Source: Diphasiastrum complanatum (lineage: Eukaryota > Streptophyta > Lycopodiopsida > Lycopodiales > Lycopodiaceae). From it: DNA of 64,000 bases. Of the stretch, positions 21,860 to 37,190 are shown in pieces. Under the pieces are notes generated by a model that was not told the origin of the DNA, did no database searches, and saw only the letters and a list, made by a program, of their open reading frames with translations. Both the position numbers and the translations under genes were made by a program. The stretch is from contig MU831831.1 in NCBI GenBank assembly GCA_029204225.1, positions 1 to 64,000 on the forward strand, given 5' to 3'. Position 1 is the stretch's first letter. Every line of letters starts with the position of its first letter.

Positions 21860-24800
21860 TTGTAACGTGTATGGGTTGTATTGGAAATTTAAGCAATGGA
21901 TCTTGGGTTCATTATATTAAGATCCAAGTCTTTAGAAACAACGATGAGTGGTGTTGTTTCTTCTCACAAACAAGGTAACCCACGAGGAGCTCGATCTAGA
22001 AAACCTTTTATTGGATGCAAAGATTGGTTTCAACTTTTTTCAAATAAGTTAAGATTAAAGCCAATGGAAAAAGAAGTGACGATGCTACCTTGCTCAATAC
22101 TAGAAATGTCTCCTTTATCAGACTTAAGAGAAATCGTAGTTCCCAAGTTTAAAAAAACACCATGACGCTCCTTTATACTCTTTAGTGGAGTGTGAAATTA
22201 CATCCTTCAATTAAATGATTGCCAATGAAATTCATTATTGGAACATTTGTGTTGTAAACCCCCTACTACTAGAAGAAGCAACCTCTCCTTAGAGCTACTT
22301 TTTATGCTCAATACAACATCTCATGGGGTTACATCAAACTAGACTTAGAGGTTTTAACCACCACTCAACGAGATGCAAATTTGCTTGCTCCTTCAACTAT
22401 ATTGTTTCAGGACCTCAAGGTGCCAACGAAAACCTGATCACTTTGATAACTAAAGATTGGATGCATCTCTTACTCATTCATTCTGAAGATGGAAGTTCAT
22501 GAATTTCACTAAATGTGGCTTCTCATTCATGCTACTAGATACTTGTGCATCGTGGAGTTCTATCCCTCAGGTAAGCATTGTAGTTAGTTCAACTTGGGTC
22601 TACTAGATGCTTATAATGTTTCAAATTGTTTTCCTCATCATACATGGTCTAAGTGTCATTTAGGTTTTGATATTAGATCTCTCAAGCTTGATCAATTAAA
22701 TATCTCTTTTCTGATGTCCTGGATCAAGTCCTCTATGAATACTTGAAATTTCATTACTATCATACCACAGCCATATTCTCCTTAGGTGTGAGTTTTTCTG
22801 TTTTGTTGATCCTAATTTTTTTTCCCTCAAAAATGGCATTGTTCAAAGTGATAAATCATTTCTAAAATTAACAAAAACTTATGTATGATAACTAAACTCT
22901 AATAGCCTCAATCTCATACGGTGACGTAAAAAGGACAAAAGACATTGAACTTTTCCCATAGAGATTTATTGTTTTCATGAGAGAGTTAATTGGTAATCTT
23001 AATTTCCATAATGAAGTAAAAATCAAATGTCTAAGAATCATTGATAGTAGCAATGATGGAAGCCTTTATGACTCACTCGCATGAGTTGTCTCAAGAATGG
23101 TGAATTATCCTCTTCTTTTTTTCTATAGATACCCTAAGAAATAATACTCTGCTCAATCCTTTTGTTCTCTCATGGTTGTAGATAATGTGTTACCCTTTTG
23201 AGTCACCCTCTTTTATTGTAAAGTGCCTTAGATCTTAATTCTAACTCCATCAAACCTAACATAGATATGTGTAAGAAGAAGCACCTCAAGATCTTGCTTA
23301 CAAGACACACACAAAGGAATAACAGTGGAGCAGGCTGGAAACAGTACACAAGCATTCATTGACTACATTCTGTAGTAGAATCTCATGCCCTAAGATAAGC
23401 AAATTTCTCATAAGTAAACACATTACTTATTATGAGAATGCTTGTGAGATCCACACAATCTCAAGTATGCACTGGAGTAAAGAAATTTAGATTCTCAGTT
23501 GGCTGACCTAGATTATTGACTCATTCAATTGATCAAAAATTACTCATCATCTTAAGAATCATCACATTTCCTTATAATCTTTTAATAACAATTGAGTATC
23601 AAATTATGATCCGTCAATCATAAACATTTAGAATCTTATGATTCGTCAATCATAATTTACAAGATTCCAAAACCATACTTAATCATTGAAAGATACTGGT
23701 GTATATGTACAACATACCACTCAAGAAATATAAAAACTATTCGATTTTTCCAAGAAAAATTATTGTATTCAAGAATACTATTTCAACCAAATCCTTAACT
23801 AGATTATGAGTTATCCAAATTCTGCGATAAATTAGATAATTAAAGACAAAAGTCATACCAAAACCATTTTAACACCCAGTTATTTGTTAAACTTTGTCAT
23901 CCAATATGAGCTCACTGGGATACAGTCAATAACTTAGATACTATTTCTCCTCCAAAAAATATTCTATGCACTCAACTTCCACTCATGAATCTCGATGATT
24001 CACAAATCATGTGTCTTATAAGCAATACAAATCAAAATAAATAGTTCCTGGTAAATTTTCTTCACACTGCTTATTCAATCAATTAAATTTTAACCAGGAG
24101 TAATCCAATTCCTCAAGTTTGCAAATGACTTATACAGACATCTTTGGACATAAGGTTAAGATTAAAGCTTTATTCCCACCTGATCCAATCCATAACAAAA
24201 TGGTACTTGGCAAACCCAACCAGCAGAATCTTCATTTAATCTAGCTTTCACATGACAAGGCTTGGGGGCTCTAGATCTAGTTTTGATCTAGGTTTGATTG
24301 GGCGGTTTGGCTCCATAGTGTCTCCTGTTGTGTTCTCCTATCCTCATCTTAGGAGTATTCCCTAGTGGTCTTTACGATAGTCCACCGAAGAGATTAAATA
24401 AGTGTGGTATTATTGCTAATTAGTTTCAATAATAAGTTCAGTTCAAAATTTTTAGAGTGATGGTACAGTATGATAATGTTGTTCCTCAAGCGTCAAAGTC
24501 AGCCTTCGTCTGATCAAAGTGAGTCAACCAGCGTGAGTAGGCAGTAGAAAAGTGTAATCAAATCACAACATGCATATATTTATGTTAGACACAGATACAA
24601 GAACATGTTCCTTCTATATTACACTTAAATCTTGAACAACGCCGAAATGTTACAACCAAAATGGAGGCATAACTTGGATGCTAGATATCTATTGCTCTGT
24701 TGGCGAAGCATCACCAAGAATGCGTGATGAAGATGTATTTATACACCACATTCTTGTAGTTAATTACAATAAATGTTTAACTTTCAACTATGTCGCTTCG

Positions 24801-24994
24801 TTGTACTCAAGAAATATTTGAGTACAATGTGTAATTAGGTCAAACAACTTAAAGTCGTCAAAATACACAAGTTTGTCCTGGACTTCGGTCAAATATTTTC
24901 AAAATAGACTTTGGTTGCATTCTTCGGATTTTTGGCTTTCGAAAAAATGCGACAATGAACTTGGAACTTTTATTTTGTTGAAGTAGACGGGCAC
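21860..24994. other. Gene-free stretch, probably old LTR retroelement remnants
   Basis: No protein domain is recognised. The sequence is uniformly AT-rich with many short stops on both strands. The last few hundred bases before the Copia fragment (about 24,300-25,000) could contain its 5' LTR, but I found no stretch matching the start of its 3' LTR (TGTGAAAATTGTAATAG). Confidence 0.35.
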
Positions 24995-25025
24995 TTCGCA
25001 TTTTTCGACTTTCGAAAAATGCGAA
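24995..25025. repeat. Perfect 14-bp stem hairpin
   Basis: TTCGCATTTTTCGA at 24995-25008 and its exact reverse complement at 25012-25025, with a 3-nt loop. It sits between non-coding sequence and the start of the Copia integrase fragment. Confidence 0.9.
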
Positions 25026-25099
25026 AAAGTCGACAAAAACTTTACTTCTTCTTAGATGAGCAGACATAGAACCAAAGTAGGTTGCATCTGGTACCCTAG

Positions 25100-27389
25100 A
25101 TCAGTGATAAAACATGTGCAGAAAAAATCTTCAAATAGAAATAGTATCACCAAGGAGGAAACTGTGAATTTAATTTCCAACAGAGGGGTGTATATCTCCA
25201 ACAAATTTAATGACTTTTGTGACCAAGAGGGAGTGAGGAGAGAGTTTACTTGTGCTTATTCCCCCAACAAAATGGGGTTGATGAAAGGAAAAGTAGAACT
25301 TTATGTGAATCTGCAAAAGCAGTTAGAATCTCTTTCACAAGATTTTTGGGGAGAAGCAATTTCATGTGCCAATTATCTTTGCAATAGACTTCTAAATCTT
25401 GCTCATCACCATATGAGATGTTGTATAAGAAAAAGCCTAAGGTAGAGTACCTTAGGATCTTTGGTTGTGTTTGCTTTGTGCATGTACCTTTAGAACTAGG
25501 AAAAAAGATTATCCTAGATCTATAAAAGGAGTGACGATTGGATATTCATAAACCAAGATAGCATATAGAATCTTTGTTTTTTATACAAACAAGATTGTTG
25601 TAAGTAGAGATGTGATATTTCATGAAGATCAAAAGCTCAACTTGGATGGGGCCGAGATCAAGCTACCTTATGGAGATTTACCAATTATCAATCTTGATGC
25701 CAATAAAGATGTAGTGGGGTCAAGGCATAAGGAGGAGGATCTTCAAGCAATTACACCAAGAAGATCTAAGGGAGAGAGATCTGAACCAAGGAGGCTCACA
25801 TATGTGGAGAAAGACAAGCAAGTGGAGGATGGCGCATATCATGCATTTTTCATTTCTCATGATGAGCTAAGAGATTTTCAAGATGCACTCCAACCTAAGG
25901 AGTGTTTTAAAGCCATGCCTAAAGAGTATGATGCCTTGTTTCTAACAACACTTGGGAGCTTGTGGATCCAGCTACCAACAACCATGATATTGGATGCAAG
26001 TGGGTGTTTCGAGTGAAGTACAACAATGATGGATCTATCAACAGATATGTGCCAAATGATATGCTCAAATCCAAGGTCTTGACTATGAAGACATTTTTGC
26101 ACCCATGGCCAAGATGGTGATTATAAGAGTTATTATTTCCATTGCATGCTATTTCACGTGGAGGATGTTCCAACTTCATGTTTCTAATGCCTTCCTCAAT
26201 GGCTATCTCGAGGAGGAAATTTATATGGAACAACCTGAAGGCTTTATCAAGGAAGGTGAAGAATCCAAAGTATGTCTCTTATTCAAAAGCTTGTATGGGC
26301 TTACACAAGCCCCAAGGTCTTGGTATGCAAGGCTAAACTCATATCTTATTTCACTTGATTCAATCTAAGTGACTATGATTCTTATTTGTACATAAAGTTT
26401 CTAAATAGTAATATAGTAATTCTGTAGTTGATATTATCTTGAGTGGAAGTTGCATGAAGCTTGTTGATGAAACAAAAAGTGCACTAGGTAGTGAATTCAA
26501 GAGGCAAGATCTAGATGAAATTCACTACATCTTAGGCCTAGAGATAGACATATGGCAAGATCAAGCATTTATTAGTCAATCTAGATATGCGCTTTCTATG
26601 CGTAAAAAGTTTTATATGGAAAATTGCAAGAGTATAGATACTCCTATGGAGCATGTTGTAAAAAGATCCTATCAAAGGGGATGAAAGATCCTTTGAGGAC
26701 ATCACCCTTTATAGGAGTCTTATTGGCTCTCTTATTTGGTTGGCCATAACTAGGCCATATTTGAGCTTTAGTGTGCACAAATTGAGTCAATACATGCAAA
26801 ATCCAAGAGTTTGTCATTGGAAATTGGCCAAAAGGACCTTGAGATATGTTTTCTCCACACTAGATTATGGATTGATCTATATAAGTGAGGATCTAACAAT
26901 GGTTGCCTTTTCATATTCGAACTTTGCAAGTGAAAAATTCGATAGGAAGTCTACAAGTGCTTATACTATGTTTATTGGAGGCAATCTTGTATCTTGGTTA
27001 TCCAAGAAACAATATACAATATCATTATCATCTTGTGAAGCCGAGTACAAGGCCCTTATAACAACTATGGATCAAGAGGCTACTTATGGAGCTAAAGTGC
27101 ATCAAATATGAAGATGTACCTATTTTCAAGTGTGACAACATTTTGGCTCAAGCTCTTGCAAACAATCCAATTTTCCATGCAAGAAGCAAGCTCATCAAGG
27201 TAGCACACTATTTTGTAAGGGAGAAGGTCATTGCAAGGGAGATAACCTTGGAGCGTATCAAATCACCTTCATGTATTGTCGATCTTCTCACAAAACCATT
27301 GATCAAGAATGCTTTTGTCAATTTTAGATCAAATTTTGGATTGATTTCGAGATCTATATTGAAATAGATAGATATCTTTTAAGGAGAAG
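25100..27389 (+). mobile_element. Ty1/Copia polyprotein remnant (integrase, RT, RNase H)
   Basis: In order on the plus strand: an integrase C-terminal part from about 25,175 (NRGVYISNKFNDFCDQEGVR), the connector to RT (DVIFHEDQ-like at about 25,610; RSKGERSEPRRLTY near 25,770), RT core from about 26,105 (QLHVSNAFLNGYLEEEIYME, LYGLTQAPRSWYARL), and RNase H at 26,740-27,370 (WLSKKQYTISLSSCEAEYKA; ARSKLIKVAHYFVREK; IVDLLTKPL). Stops and frameshifts occur between all blocks, and the YVDD catalytic motif is disrupted near 26,430. A polypurine tract TTTTAAGGAGAAG at 27,377-27,389 precedes the 3' LTR. It belongs to the same family as the minus-strand copies at 45.7, 53.9 and 62.2 kb. Confidence 0.9.
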
Positions 27390-28160
27390 TGTGAAAATTG
27401 TAATAGCCATCTATCTTGAGTTTTGGGGGTTCTATGTCAAATCCACCCCTTGTACATTTGTAAATAATTGATTAGGCCAAATTTTGACTTGGATTAGCTC
27501 GTGATAGTGTAGGTTGCTTACACTTGGCTTGATGGTAGAGGGCTGATGACAATGCACCTTGCAATCTCATTTGACAATTTGGACCAATCATAGCAAGAGA
27601 TGCATCAAAATGGTCCAATCAAAGTAAGAGGTGTCTTGTAAGTGGTCCAGTCAAGAACTTACCTTCCATATATATTACTAGTACAAAAAGGAACAAACTT
27701 GTTATTTAAGGAGAAGGGGGTATTAGAAAGAGCTGGATTTGTTTTGGCTACTGTTAAAAACATGTCCATCTTTCATAAAGCAGTCAAAGAAGGACACACA
27801 TGCGAACATGGAAATCCAGTGAGGCTTCCAAGAAAATAGATTTGGCCTAGAAGCTAAAGTTTATCAATGATGGTGTTGAAACGTTTGGAGCATGAGGTAT
27901 TCTCACTAGAATTAATAGAAAATACAACTAAGCGGGCTGGAGCTTATGATGTACAAATCTTTGAGAATCTTTCTTGTTCATGTCAAAATCTTCAATGGCA
28001 TGAAAGAACAGGAAAATCTTACCTTGCATACAAACATATATACTACATTTTAATACACGTGCTAAGACTAGACATTAACCACAATATGTGTATGCAAAAA
28101 TCTCAATCTAAAAAGAGTGAACTATTTCATATATTGTCTAGTACACATACATATTGATGT
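27390..28160 (+). mobile_element. Putative Copia 3' LTR and flank
   Basis: The LTR should start at 27,390 (TGTGAAAATTGTAATAG) straight after the polypurine tract, as in the related minus-strand copies. Its 3' end could not be set because no second LTR of this copy was found. The remainder to about 28,160 has no recognised gene. Confidence 0.5.
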
Positions 28161-28376
28161 GAGAACAAACTATGTTCTAATATTTATGAGATTGGTCTAA
28201 CTAGCCCTAATATTCCAGTTTCAAAGTCGATGAGAATTTGTTACATTTGCATATCTCCCATCATTTTTATCATCATTTCAACAATCATAATACTATTCTT
28301 GATTTGCAAACGTGTCCTACTCAAGTTTTATCATTAAGAAATTGTAAGGAACCATATCTTAATGTTTATTAGAAAC

Positions 28377-30322
<1,946 letters not shown>

Positions 30323-30700
30323 AATATGTGCGAGGGTCGTGGCATCTGGCGAGCATAAGTCCATAATTCAATGAGCATTTGTAAATATTGTATCGTGAAA
30401 TAAAATACACTTTGGGCCATGTAAATAAAATAATATAAAAGGCCTAAAGTCTAAGTAGCTATATTTCAAGTTATTAGTCAAAGTCAAATTGGTGGTAGGT
30501 AGAGTGTGCTTCTTTGTGCACCATTGATTTAGTTGTGTTTTCTCTGAAGGGCTAGGATTTCAATCCTTGCCTCAACGAAGTAGTCAATAGAAGCATAGGG
30601 GCAAATGTCTCCCCAAGAATAAAAAGGCACTTCTTGTACTCCATTTTCATGCTTAATAGAGACTCTACCAATTTCGCAATTCAAGCATCCTCATTCATTT
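30323..30700 (+). repeat. Interspersed repeat, copy 1
   Basis: Shared with 39,995-40,330 in the same orientation: GAGGGTCGTGGCATC, then CAATGAGCA(T/C)TTGTAAAT, then ACTTTGGGCCATGTAA, then GTGTGCTTCTTTGT(G/A)CACCA, then GGATTTCAATCC and AATAAAAAG-like sequence. Copies are clearly alignable but diverged. The length and non-coding nature suggest an LTR or a large non-autonomous element; GGATTTCAATCC is pol III B-box-like but has no matching A box. Confidence 0.75.
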
Positions 30701-31156
30701 CTAATGCCCTTTTTGCTAATGCTTTCTAGTTCTTACCACTTTGCACATTGGTTTATGTTTCAATGGTTTTTCCATTAGAATAAGGCTTTAAGCACATGAG
30801 CTAACCTCTCTCACTTCTCTTCTCTCCGTCATAAAACAACAATCAGATCACAATACAATTGCGTTGATAAGCGTGTGATCCTACTTACAAACTCAAATAA
30901 ATTGCTAAAGTTATGAGTATATATATATATATATCTATAATCTCTAACTCTGAGGAGTCAGATACTGAAAGACCAATTTTGGTCGTAGATCTATCTCTCG
31001 ATTCAATCGCTCATTAACATATATAGCAACTGGAAGATCTTGCATTATTCTAGCTTTACATTTACAAGATCACTTAACTAACTAATTAGAGCAGTTGTTA
31101 TTGGAGCGTGAAGATGTAGACAGTCTATACTTCGAATCTTGTGTATTTCTATAGAG

Positions 31157-31339
31157 TGTCGCATTTTTTGCCTGTGTGGAGTTCCGTGTAAAACTGCAGT
31201 GTCGCATTTTTTGCAAAGCAGTGTTGCATTTATGGAAGTGTTTGAAATGGCCGGAAACCAAGTTAGCACAAGTGTCGCAAAACACTTACTTGCTCAAGAT
31301 GACCCGAAGGTGAAAAGTCGACAATGTCGGGTTTTTTGC
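31157..31339 (+). repeat. Triplicated 15-mer TGTCGSRTTTTTTGC
   Basis: TGTCGCATTTTTTGC occurs at 31,157 and 31,200, and TGTCGGGTTTTTTGC at 31,325. A reverse-complement copy of the last (GCAAAAAACCCGACA) is at 59,506-59,520, inside the nested Gypsy element. It is likely part of a repeated LTR or spacer motif family. Confidence 0.7.
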
Positions 31340-31849
31340 TTGTCAAAAATTGCGAGGAAAAATGCAGACTGTTGCGTCAATTAGTCTATAAATGCAGATT
31401 GTTGAAAAACAATTCATTTTCTACAGGTTTCATTTGAGAGAGTAAAACTGAGAGAAGGAAGGCGGGCAGTTAAACTGAATATGAGTAAGACTAAACTCCA
31501 ACAGAATGGTGATGCATGGCACCCAAACATGTCGATAATGCTAGACCTGCGTCGTGCCCCTTGTGAGGCCGTCACTGAAGGGCATACCGTTATGGTACAT
31601 AACAGATAAGAGGTATGGAATGAACCCTCTTTTGCTGGATGATCCTAGGGTTGAATTTGCAGAATGCAGTTTCGTGTGATGATGCATTACACAAATAGCA
31701 ATACCGATGTGTCAGTTTGGGATTTTGCCTCAATACTGGACACTCATTGGCTGTATGGTTCTAGGTACAGACCGGACATTTTCTCTTCGTGGGTATTATG
31801 GTTGACTATGGTTTGGCATTGTAGATGAAGTCACAACAGCACTCCACAA

Positions 31850-32450
31850 AGCCTTCAGTTTCTGATCAAACTGGGTGTAAGCTATTCCGTCTGTTGTTTG
31901 TAAAGTTTAGTGATCTGTTCCATCATCAAATCATTCAATATATTGGAAGCGTTGGAAGTTGATGCAACCAAGGGAGTGGATTGATGGATCATTGGATAGC
32001 TATGACTCGAATCATCATCCAATCCTTCATATTTCTCTCTAATATCATCCTCCATGGCTTTCTACAACGTAGCATACCGTTCCCATCGTTTAGGCTCTCT
32101 TCTGATACGTCGTGGTAACCCGACTAGAAACCACATGATCACCACATGATCGAGAACTGTGTTGCATTCAGATTGTAGATATTCTAATTGCTCAATGTAA
32201 TCTTGGACCCTTTCTCTTTATAACATCTTGATCTTGCTCAATAGGTAAATGGGTCTTCCAAAAAATTTCTTGGTTTAAAATGGGTGATTAAGGATGTTTT
32301 AACCCCTTCCCATGTGTGTTTCTCTTTGGCCGATTGGTAGTAACACCACATAAATCTGGAGAAATATGATGGGGCCTGTTGACCCATCACACTTTGGCAT
32401 CTCCAGATGAGGTGCCCTACGTATTGCTTGCAAGGGTATGACAAGTACGA
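31850..32450 (-). pseudogene. Ty3/Gypsy gag fragment
   Basis: Minus-strand frame with KEKHTWEGVKTSLITHFKPR, the 'tWeefk..l...F.p' gag core of Ty3-type elements, followed after shifts by pieces resembling 'QDYIEQ..YLQ'. It is related to the gag pieces at 35.3 and 43.3 kb, which carry the next conserved stretch (FLVGLP). Multiple stops; no zinc knuckle or pol attached. Confidence 0.6.
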
Positions 32451-35067
32451 GTTGATTCCATAGGGTCTATTACAGTTAGTGTTGCTTCAATTTCGATTGG
32501 TGTGGCTGCAACTTTGGAGATGTTTGATGTTTGGTTTCCAATTCTTCTTAGTACTGATCGTCCTGATCTCAAATTCATTCATCGGAGAGGCCCAAGGATA
32601 TTGGATCTTGATGGATGGGAAGAATGCAATTTAGATCTGTTGGGATTAGATCAGTTCAACTGGCTAATGATATCTCTCTGATCCTAGCTCTGATTGACCT
32701 TGAAATTTTCATTGTAGATGGATCTAAGTCAGATCTATCAACCAATCATATTTGCGAGGGTCACTCAGGCGAGGGTTGGCCTTGCAAGAGTTATTTGTAT
32801 TGTTTTGCAGTAAAAATCCAAATGTATTATTCAATCTTGCACACACATCTCACAAATATCACCAAGTCCAAACAACAATTTTTATCACACCTTATCATCT
32901 ACAGTCATTCATTCTTCATCTATTATACAATCATTAAATCATGATTATCCATTCAAAATCAAAACACACATAAAAGATTTCACAAGATCAATTCCATGTG
33001 AAATGTTCATGGCATAAATTTTTTCTTTTTCTTTTTTATCAAGATGTATGTTTCCCTTTTGTATTTGTCCAATCTCTATCACATTAGGAGCATTCATATT
33101 TCTAAACCTTCTAAATCCTCTATGGCAGTATGAACTAGGATACCTCTAGAGTATCTGGCTTTCATGGATCTTATCCCATTGTGGTCGCCATAAAACATGT
33201 AGTATGTTTCTTTTGTTGCTTAATAGTGTTCACAACACTATAGCGGGGTTTTATGTGGTTATGAAGCCAGCTATTGGGTTTCCAGTTAAGATATTGTCAT
33301 ACATTATACTAGAAGGTAACGTAAGTTTGAGCCCATTCTCATCATAAGTAATCAATCTCAAAAGATTTGTTTCATTGATATAAATGTTTTCCATTTACTA
33401 ATTCTCGTATTCTCTCCAATCAAGAAACCTTTGTATACAACTTTTTTGTCCTGATTTAATTATGACACTTATGTTATTGCCTTGGAAGTTGATAGATTTC
33501 AATTTGGTGAATTGTTTGAAATCATTCCCATTATCTTGCAAATTGAAATATTTAGTATGATTTCCAGTTACACATTAGTAAATTTCATAATTCCAGAAAT
33601 TATTTTCATGACTTACATCCTTCACAAGAGATCATGAACATTCACACTTAATGTGATTCAATCATTTATACTATTGCCATGATCTATCTATGAAATCTTG
33701 GACCATATTTTCCAATGGTCTTGTCATGCTATAATATGTGGTTCTTGGAATATATAGATAATATATATAGAATATAGAATATAGATAATATATATAGAAT
33801 ATTCTGTTATAAAAAACAAAATCTAAAATCAAATTTTTAGTGTGTTAAACATTCATGATAAATAAATGTTATATATATATATATTATTCTATTCGACATA
33901 GCCATTCCAAGTGTACACATAATAACATTTACTCATTTTCTATATCTATTATGAAGTGAATTAAGACATGACAGAGATAAACAATGAAAATTACCTGAGT
34001 CTTTTTTGCTCTGACTTAAGTTTCAATCAAGGGACTGTCCACAGGTTACGGATCTCTTCAAGTGTGGTTTTTTGTAGTGAGTATAGATTCTTTTTCAAAA
34101 TGTTTGTTGGTCTCTTCATTTTTTTCAGCATAGTGTTAGCATTTCCCGAATGGTATGATCGGGCAGTCATTCTTTAACGAGTCTTCTCTTTCATCCAGCA
34201 AGAAAGGAAAGAGATCGTGGGCTGGAGAGGTCGCGCTGGAGGCATCATCATTTCTCTCAAAAATCTAGGAGAGGTCATGTTGGACATGTCTCTCTTATAG
34301 CCATCAACAATCTCATTGTGGACGGTCGCGCTACAGATCTCAAACAACGACCTCAAACTCCAGGTCTGCGCAGGCCTGCTGATGCATTCATTTGATGGTT
34401 ATCACATTTAATACACACAACATTTTTCAAGTTGCTCAAGCAAAGTCAGAACCGAATATCAAGAATGTATTGAATTGGATAGCAGGGTAGCATCTGAGAA
34501 AGAGAGGAGAGGGTGTTGGAATACACATGAATGAGCTTTGCTGCAAGCGCATATTGAAACGTCCGTTGTGTAAACTACTCCAACGACCCTTGGAAAGTGT
34601 CTCTTCTTCATAACCACCATCCCTTCAAAAATGCATTCATAATTGTCTTCATTGACACAAAGGCTTTTAAAAATAAACTATTTCGGCCTCAAGAACCATT
34701 TTTCATTTCTTGCTTTGAATTGCTCTCGAAATACAGGTATATGGCCGATATATGTCTTTATAAATTGAGCTGACATCCATTCTATTCTCCCGTACATTGA
34801 CTTAGGGCTTTACATTCTCTATTGTTGTTCTCAACTGAAAACTCGGATTGTGGTTGGGTAAGCCTTAGCAAGGATTTTATTGCTTGTTATCTTAGTTAGT
34901 TTTATTTAAGTTTCGGGCACTAGTTGGGAAAGCCTTGGTGCTTTCGTCCTTGTTTATCTATTTTCGTTTGAAGCTTTGGATAGGTTCTTAAAAGGTGGAC
35001 GATCCTCTCTATACTATACCACACCGTGAGTAGATCTAGCCATCACACGAACTAGAAATACTTCCAA
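32451..35067. other. AT-rich region, probable LTR sequence at its right end
   Basis: No gene recognised. The last few hundred bases end ...CTTCCAACAT immediately before a tRNA-type primer binding site at 35,071, so this end is probably the 3' part of a Gypsy LTR whose start I could not locate. Confidence 0.4.
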
Positions 35068-35070
35068 CAT

Positions 35071-35084
35071 TGGTGCCGTTGCCG
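35071..35084 (+). other. Primer binding site, tRNA-Asp type
   Basis: TGGTGCCGTTGCCG matches the complement of the plant tRNA-Asp 3' end (TGGCGCCGTTGCCGGGGA) with one mismatch in 14. A diverged sister site TGGTGCCGCTACCCC lies at 42,545, and a better one is in the nested element at 55,916. Confidence 0.65.
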
Positions 35085-37190
35085 CCTTTTAAGCTTTTTC
35101 TACTTAGCCCTTTTTTTTTTTTTTTTTTTCATTTTCGTGTTTGTGTGTATGCTTGCTTGCTTTTTATCTTCCAACCACAGCATGAGCCTTCTCTCCAGGT
35201 CCTAAACGAGCTGCGCAGCAACCTATCAAGCCGGGGGGAAGAAACAAAAGTGTCAACTTGGGCATTGAGCATTTTAAACGTCTCAAAGTATAATGTGTTG
35301 ACGAAAATATTACCAAACGTATGGCCATCAAATTGTTCTTGGTGGGACTGCCTAAAGACATCCACCGTGAACTAAAACCAGTTGACCTTTATGGTCAACT
35401 TAAAGATGTAATGATTGATGCTATCCGTGAAGAAAATGAGGGTTCTGATGACGACTTTGACCTTCGTGAAAAGAAATCTAAGAATCCCGACCGTCTTAAT
35501 CACCCGAAGTCTAACAATGCTGCCCAATCTTTTGAACTTCTGCATCAAATGGAAACCTGGCAAAAAGCTCAACAATTCATATGGATAAACTCGCTGTTGA
35601 TTTCCAAACTGCCATGAAACAGATTGCTGAGAAATCTTTTCCAACAAGAGAAAATGTCTAGTGCCCAATCTATTTACGGCATCACATTGCTAATGAATGC
35701 CCTCAACTGCGAAATCATTTTCTAGCAGCGCCCAGACCCATGTATCGCACATACCGCCCCTACCCTCCACAATAGTCTATTCCTCGACCAGGGGTGTACC
35801 AACCACGACTAACCGTACCAAACCAGTACCAACCACCACGTCAACAATTTGTCGTTAACCAACCTGCTCCACAACAAGTTGTCCACTATCTTGATCCCAA
35901 TACCATCGATCCAGTAGCTTATTATACCACAATATACCACTGAGACAATTGTTTATTATACATATGATTCTAATGCTCTAGTCGTTGACCAACCTGCTCC
36001 ACAACAAATTGTCCACTATCTTGATCCCAATACCATCGATCTAGCAACTTATTATACCGCAATATACCACTGAGACAATTGTTTATTATACATATGATTC
36101 TAATGCTCTAGTCGTTGACCAACCTGCTCCACAACAAGTTGTCCACTATCTTGATCCCAATACCATCGATCCAGCAACTTATTATATCGCAATATTCCAC
36201 TGAGACAATTGTTTATTATACATATGATTCTAATGCTCTAGTCGTTGACCCCAATGCCCAAACCTACGATCCTAACCAAGCTGTGTTTGCCACGCATCAA
36301 CTTTCACCAATACGAGGATATTTTATTTGCGTAGGTAAAAACCCAAGTATTCGTGGTCCAGATAAAAACCCAAGTATTCGTTGTCTATTTATTCGTAGAT
36401 GACGAGAATGTCTTACAAATTCAGAATTTCCAAAATGATTTGGACATTTCTGATATTCAAATCCTCAACTACATGGAAGCACTTCCACTCAAGGCCTTTT
36501 TGCAACATGCATCCAAAGTGGAACTAGTTGCCAAGGTTACGGTCGAAAAACCTGATACCAAATTCTATCGTGTCAAATGACCAAACTATTTATGGGACCT
36601 TTGTGAGGAGAAAACAATTTTTCAAATTGAGGATGAAATCCTCCATGATGTGCCACCACTTCCTCATCTACACATCTCATGTCCTCCGAAGCCACAATCT
36701 TGTGGCCATACCATGAAAAAAACAGATGAAGAAATCCCTTTAAATTTAGCCACCTAGAGATTTTACCACTGCTAGAGAAGTTTCTAAGATTGCATTTGCT
36801 CATACACCAATCCCTGAACATCCCAAATCACATCCAGACAGTTGAAAGGCAAGGACCCCTCAAATCACCAACCCATGATGTGCCTGCATATTTTAAGGAC
36901 TACATGATCGAGGATGTCACCATCCAATTATTCCAAGCTCAACATGAGCCAAACGAGAATTCACCTTACGAACGCCCTGCCCGAACCAATCACTCTCTCC
37001 TTGAGTGAGCCAAATGAAAGCAACAAATACATTGTCCACATCGGGTCTCATCTCAATCGGGAACAACGTCGAAGGCTTGAAAAGCTTCTGCGCAAATATT
37101 GACATGTCTTTGGTTGGTCCTATAAAGACATGAAAGGCGTCTCACCCCAGGTAGCTATACATCGTATTCCCCTTAAACTGACGCGAGGCG
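35085..37190 (+). pseudogene. Ty3/Gypsy gag-pol remnant (gag and pre-RT linker)
   Basis: Gag-like frame at about 35,321-35,617 (MAIKLFLVGLPKDIHRELKP), then an expanded repeat region (35,851-36,240), and at about 37,010-37,185 the linker before reverse transcriptase (SHLNREQRRRLEKLLRKY, then HVFGWSYKDMKGVSPQVAIH), typical of Tat/Athila-like Gypsy elements ('..L...L.....VFAWS..DMPG......H.L'). Stops interrupt it and the RT domain itself is absent: sequence similarity ends soon after RIPLKL. No matching 3' LTR was found. Confidence 0.7.
35851..36240 (+). repeat. 130-bp tandem repeat, three units
   Basis: GTCGTT(G/A)ACCAACCTGCTCC starts at 35,851, 35,981 and 36,111, and GTCGTTGACCCCAATGCC starts at 36,241, giving an exact 130-bp period. 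Units differ by only a few bases (GTAGCT/GCAACT, ACCACA/ACCGCA/ATCGCA). Because 130 is not a multiple of three, each unit shifts the Gypsy reading frame. Confidence 0.97.
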
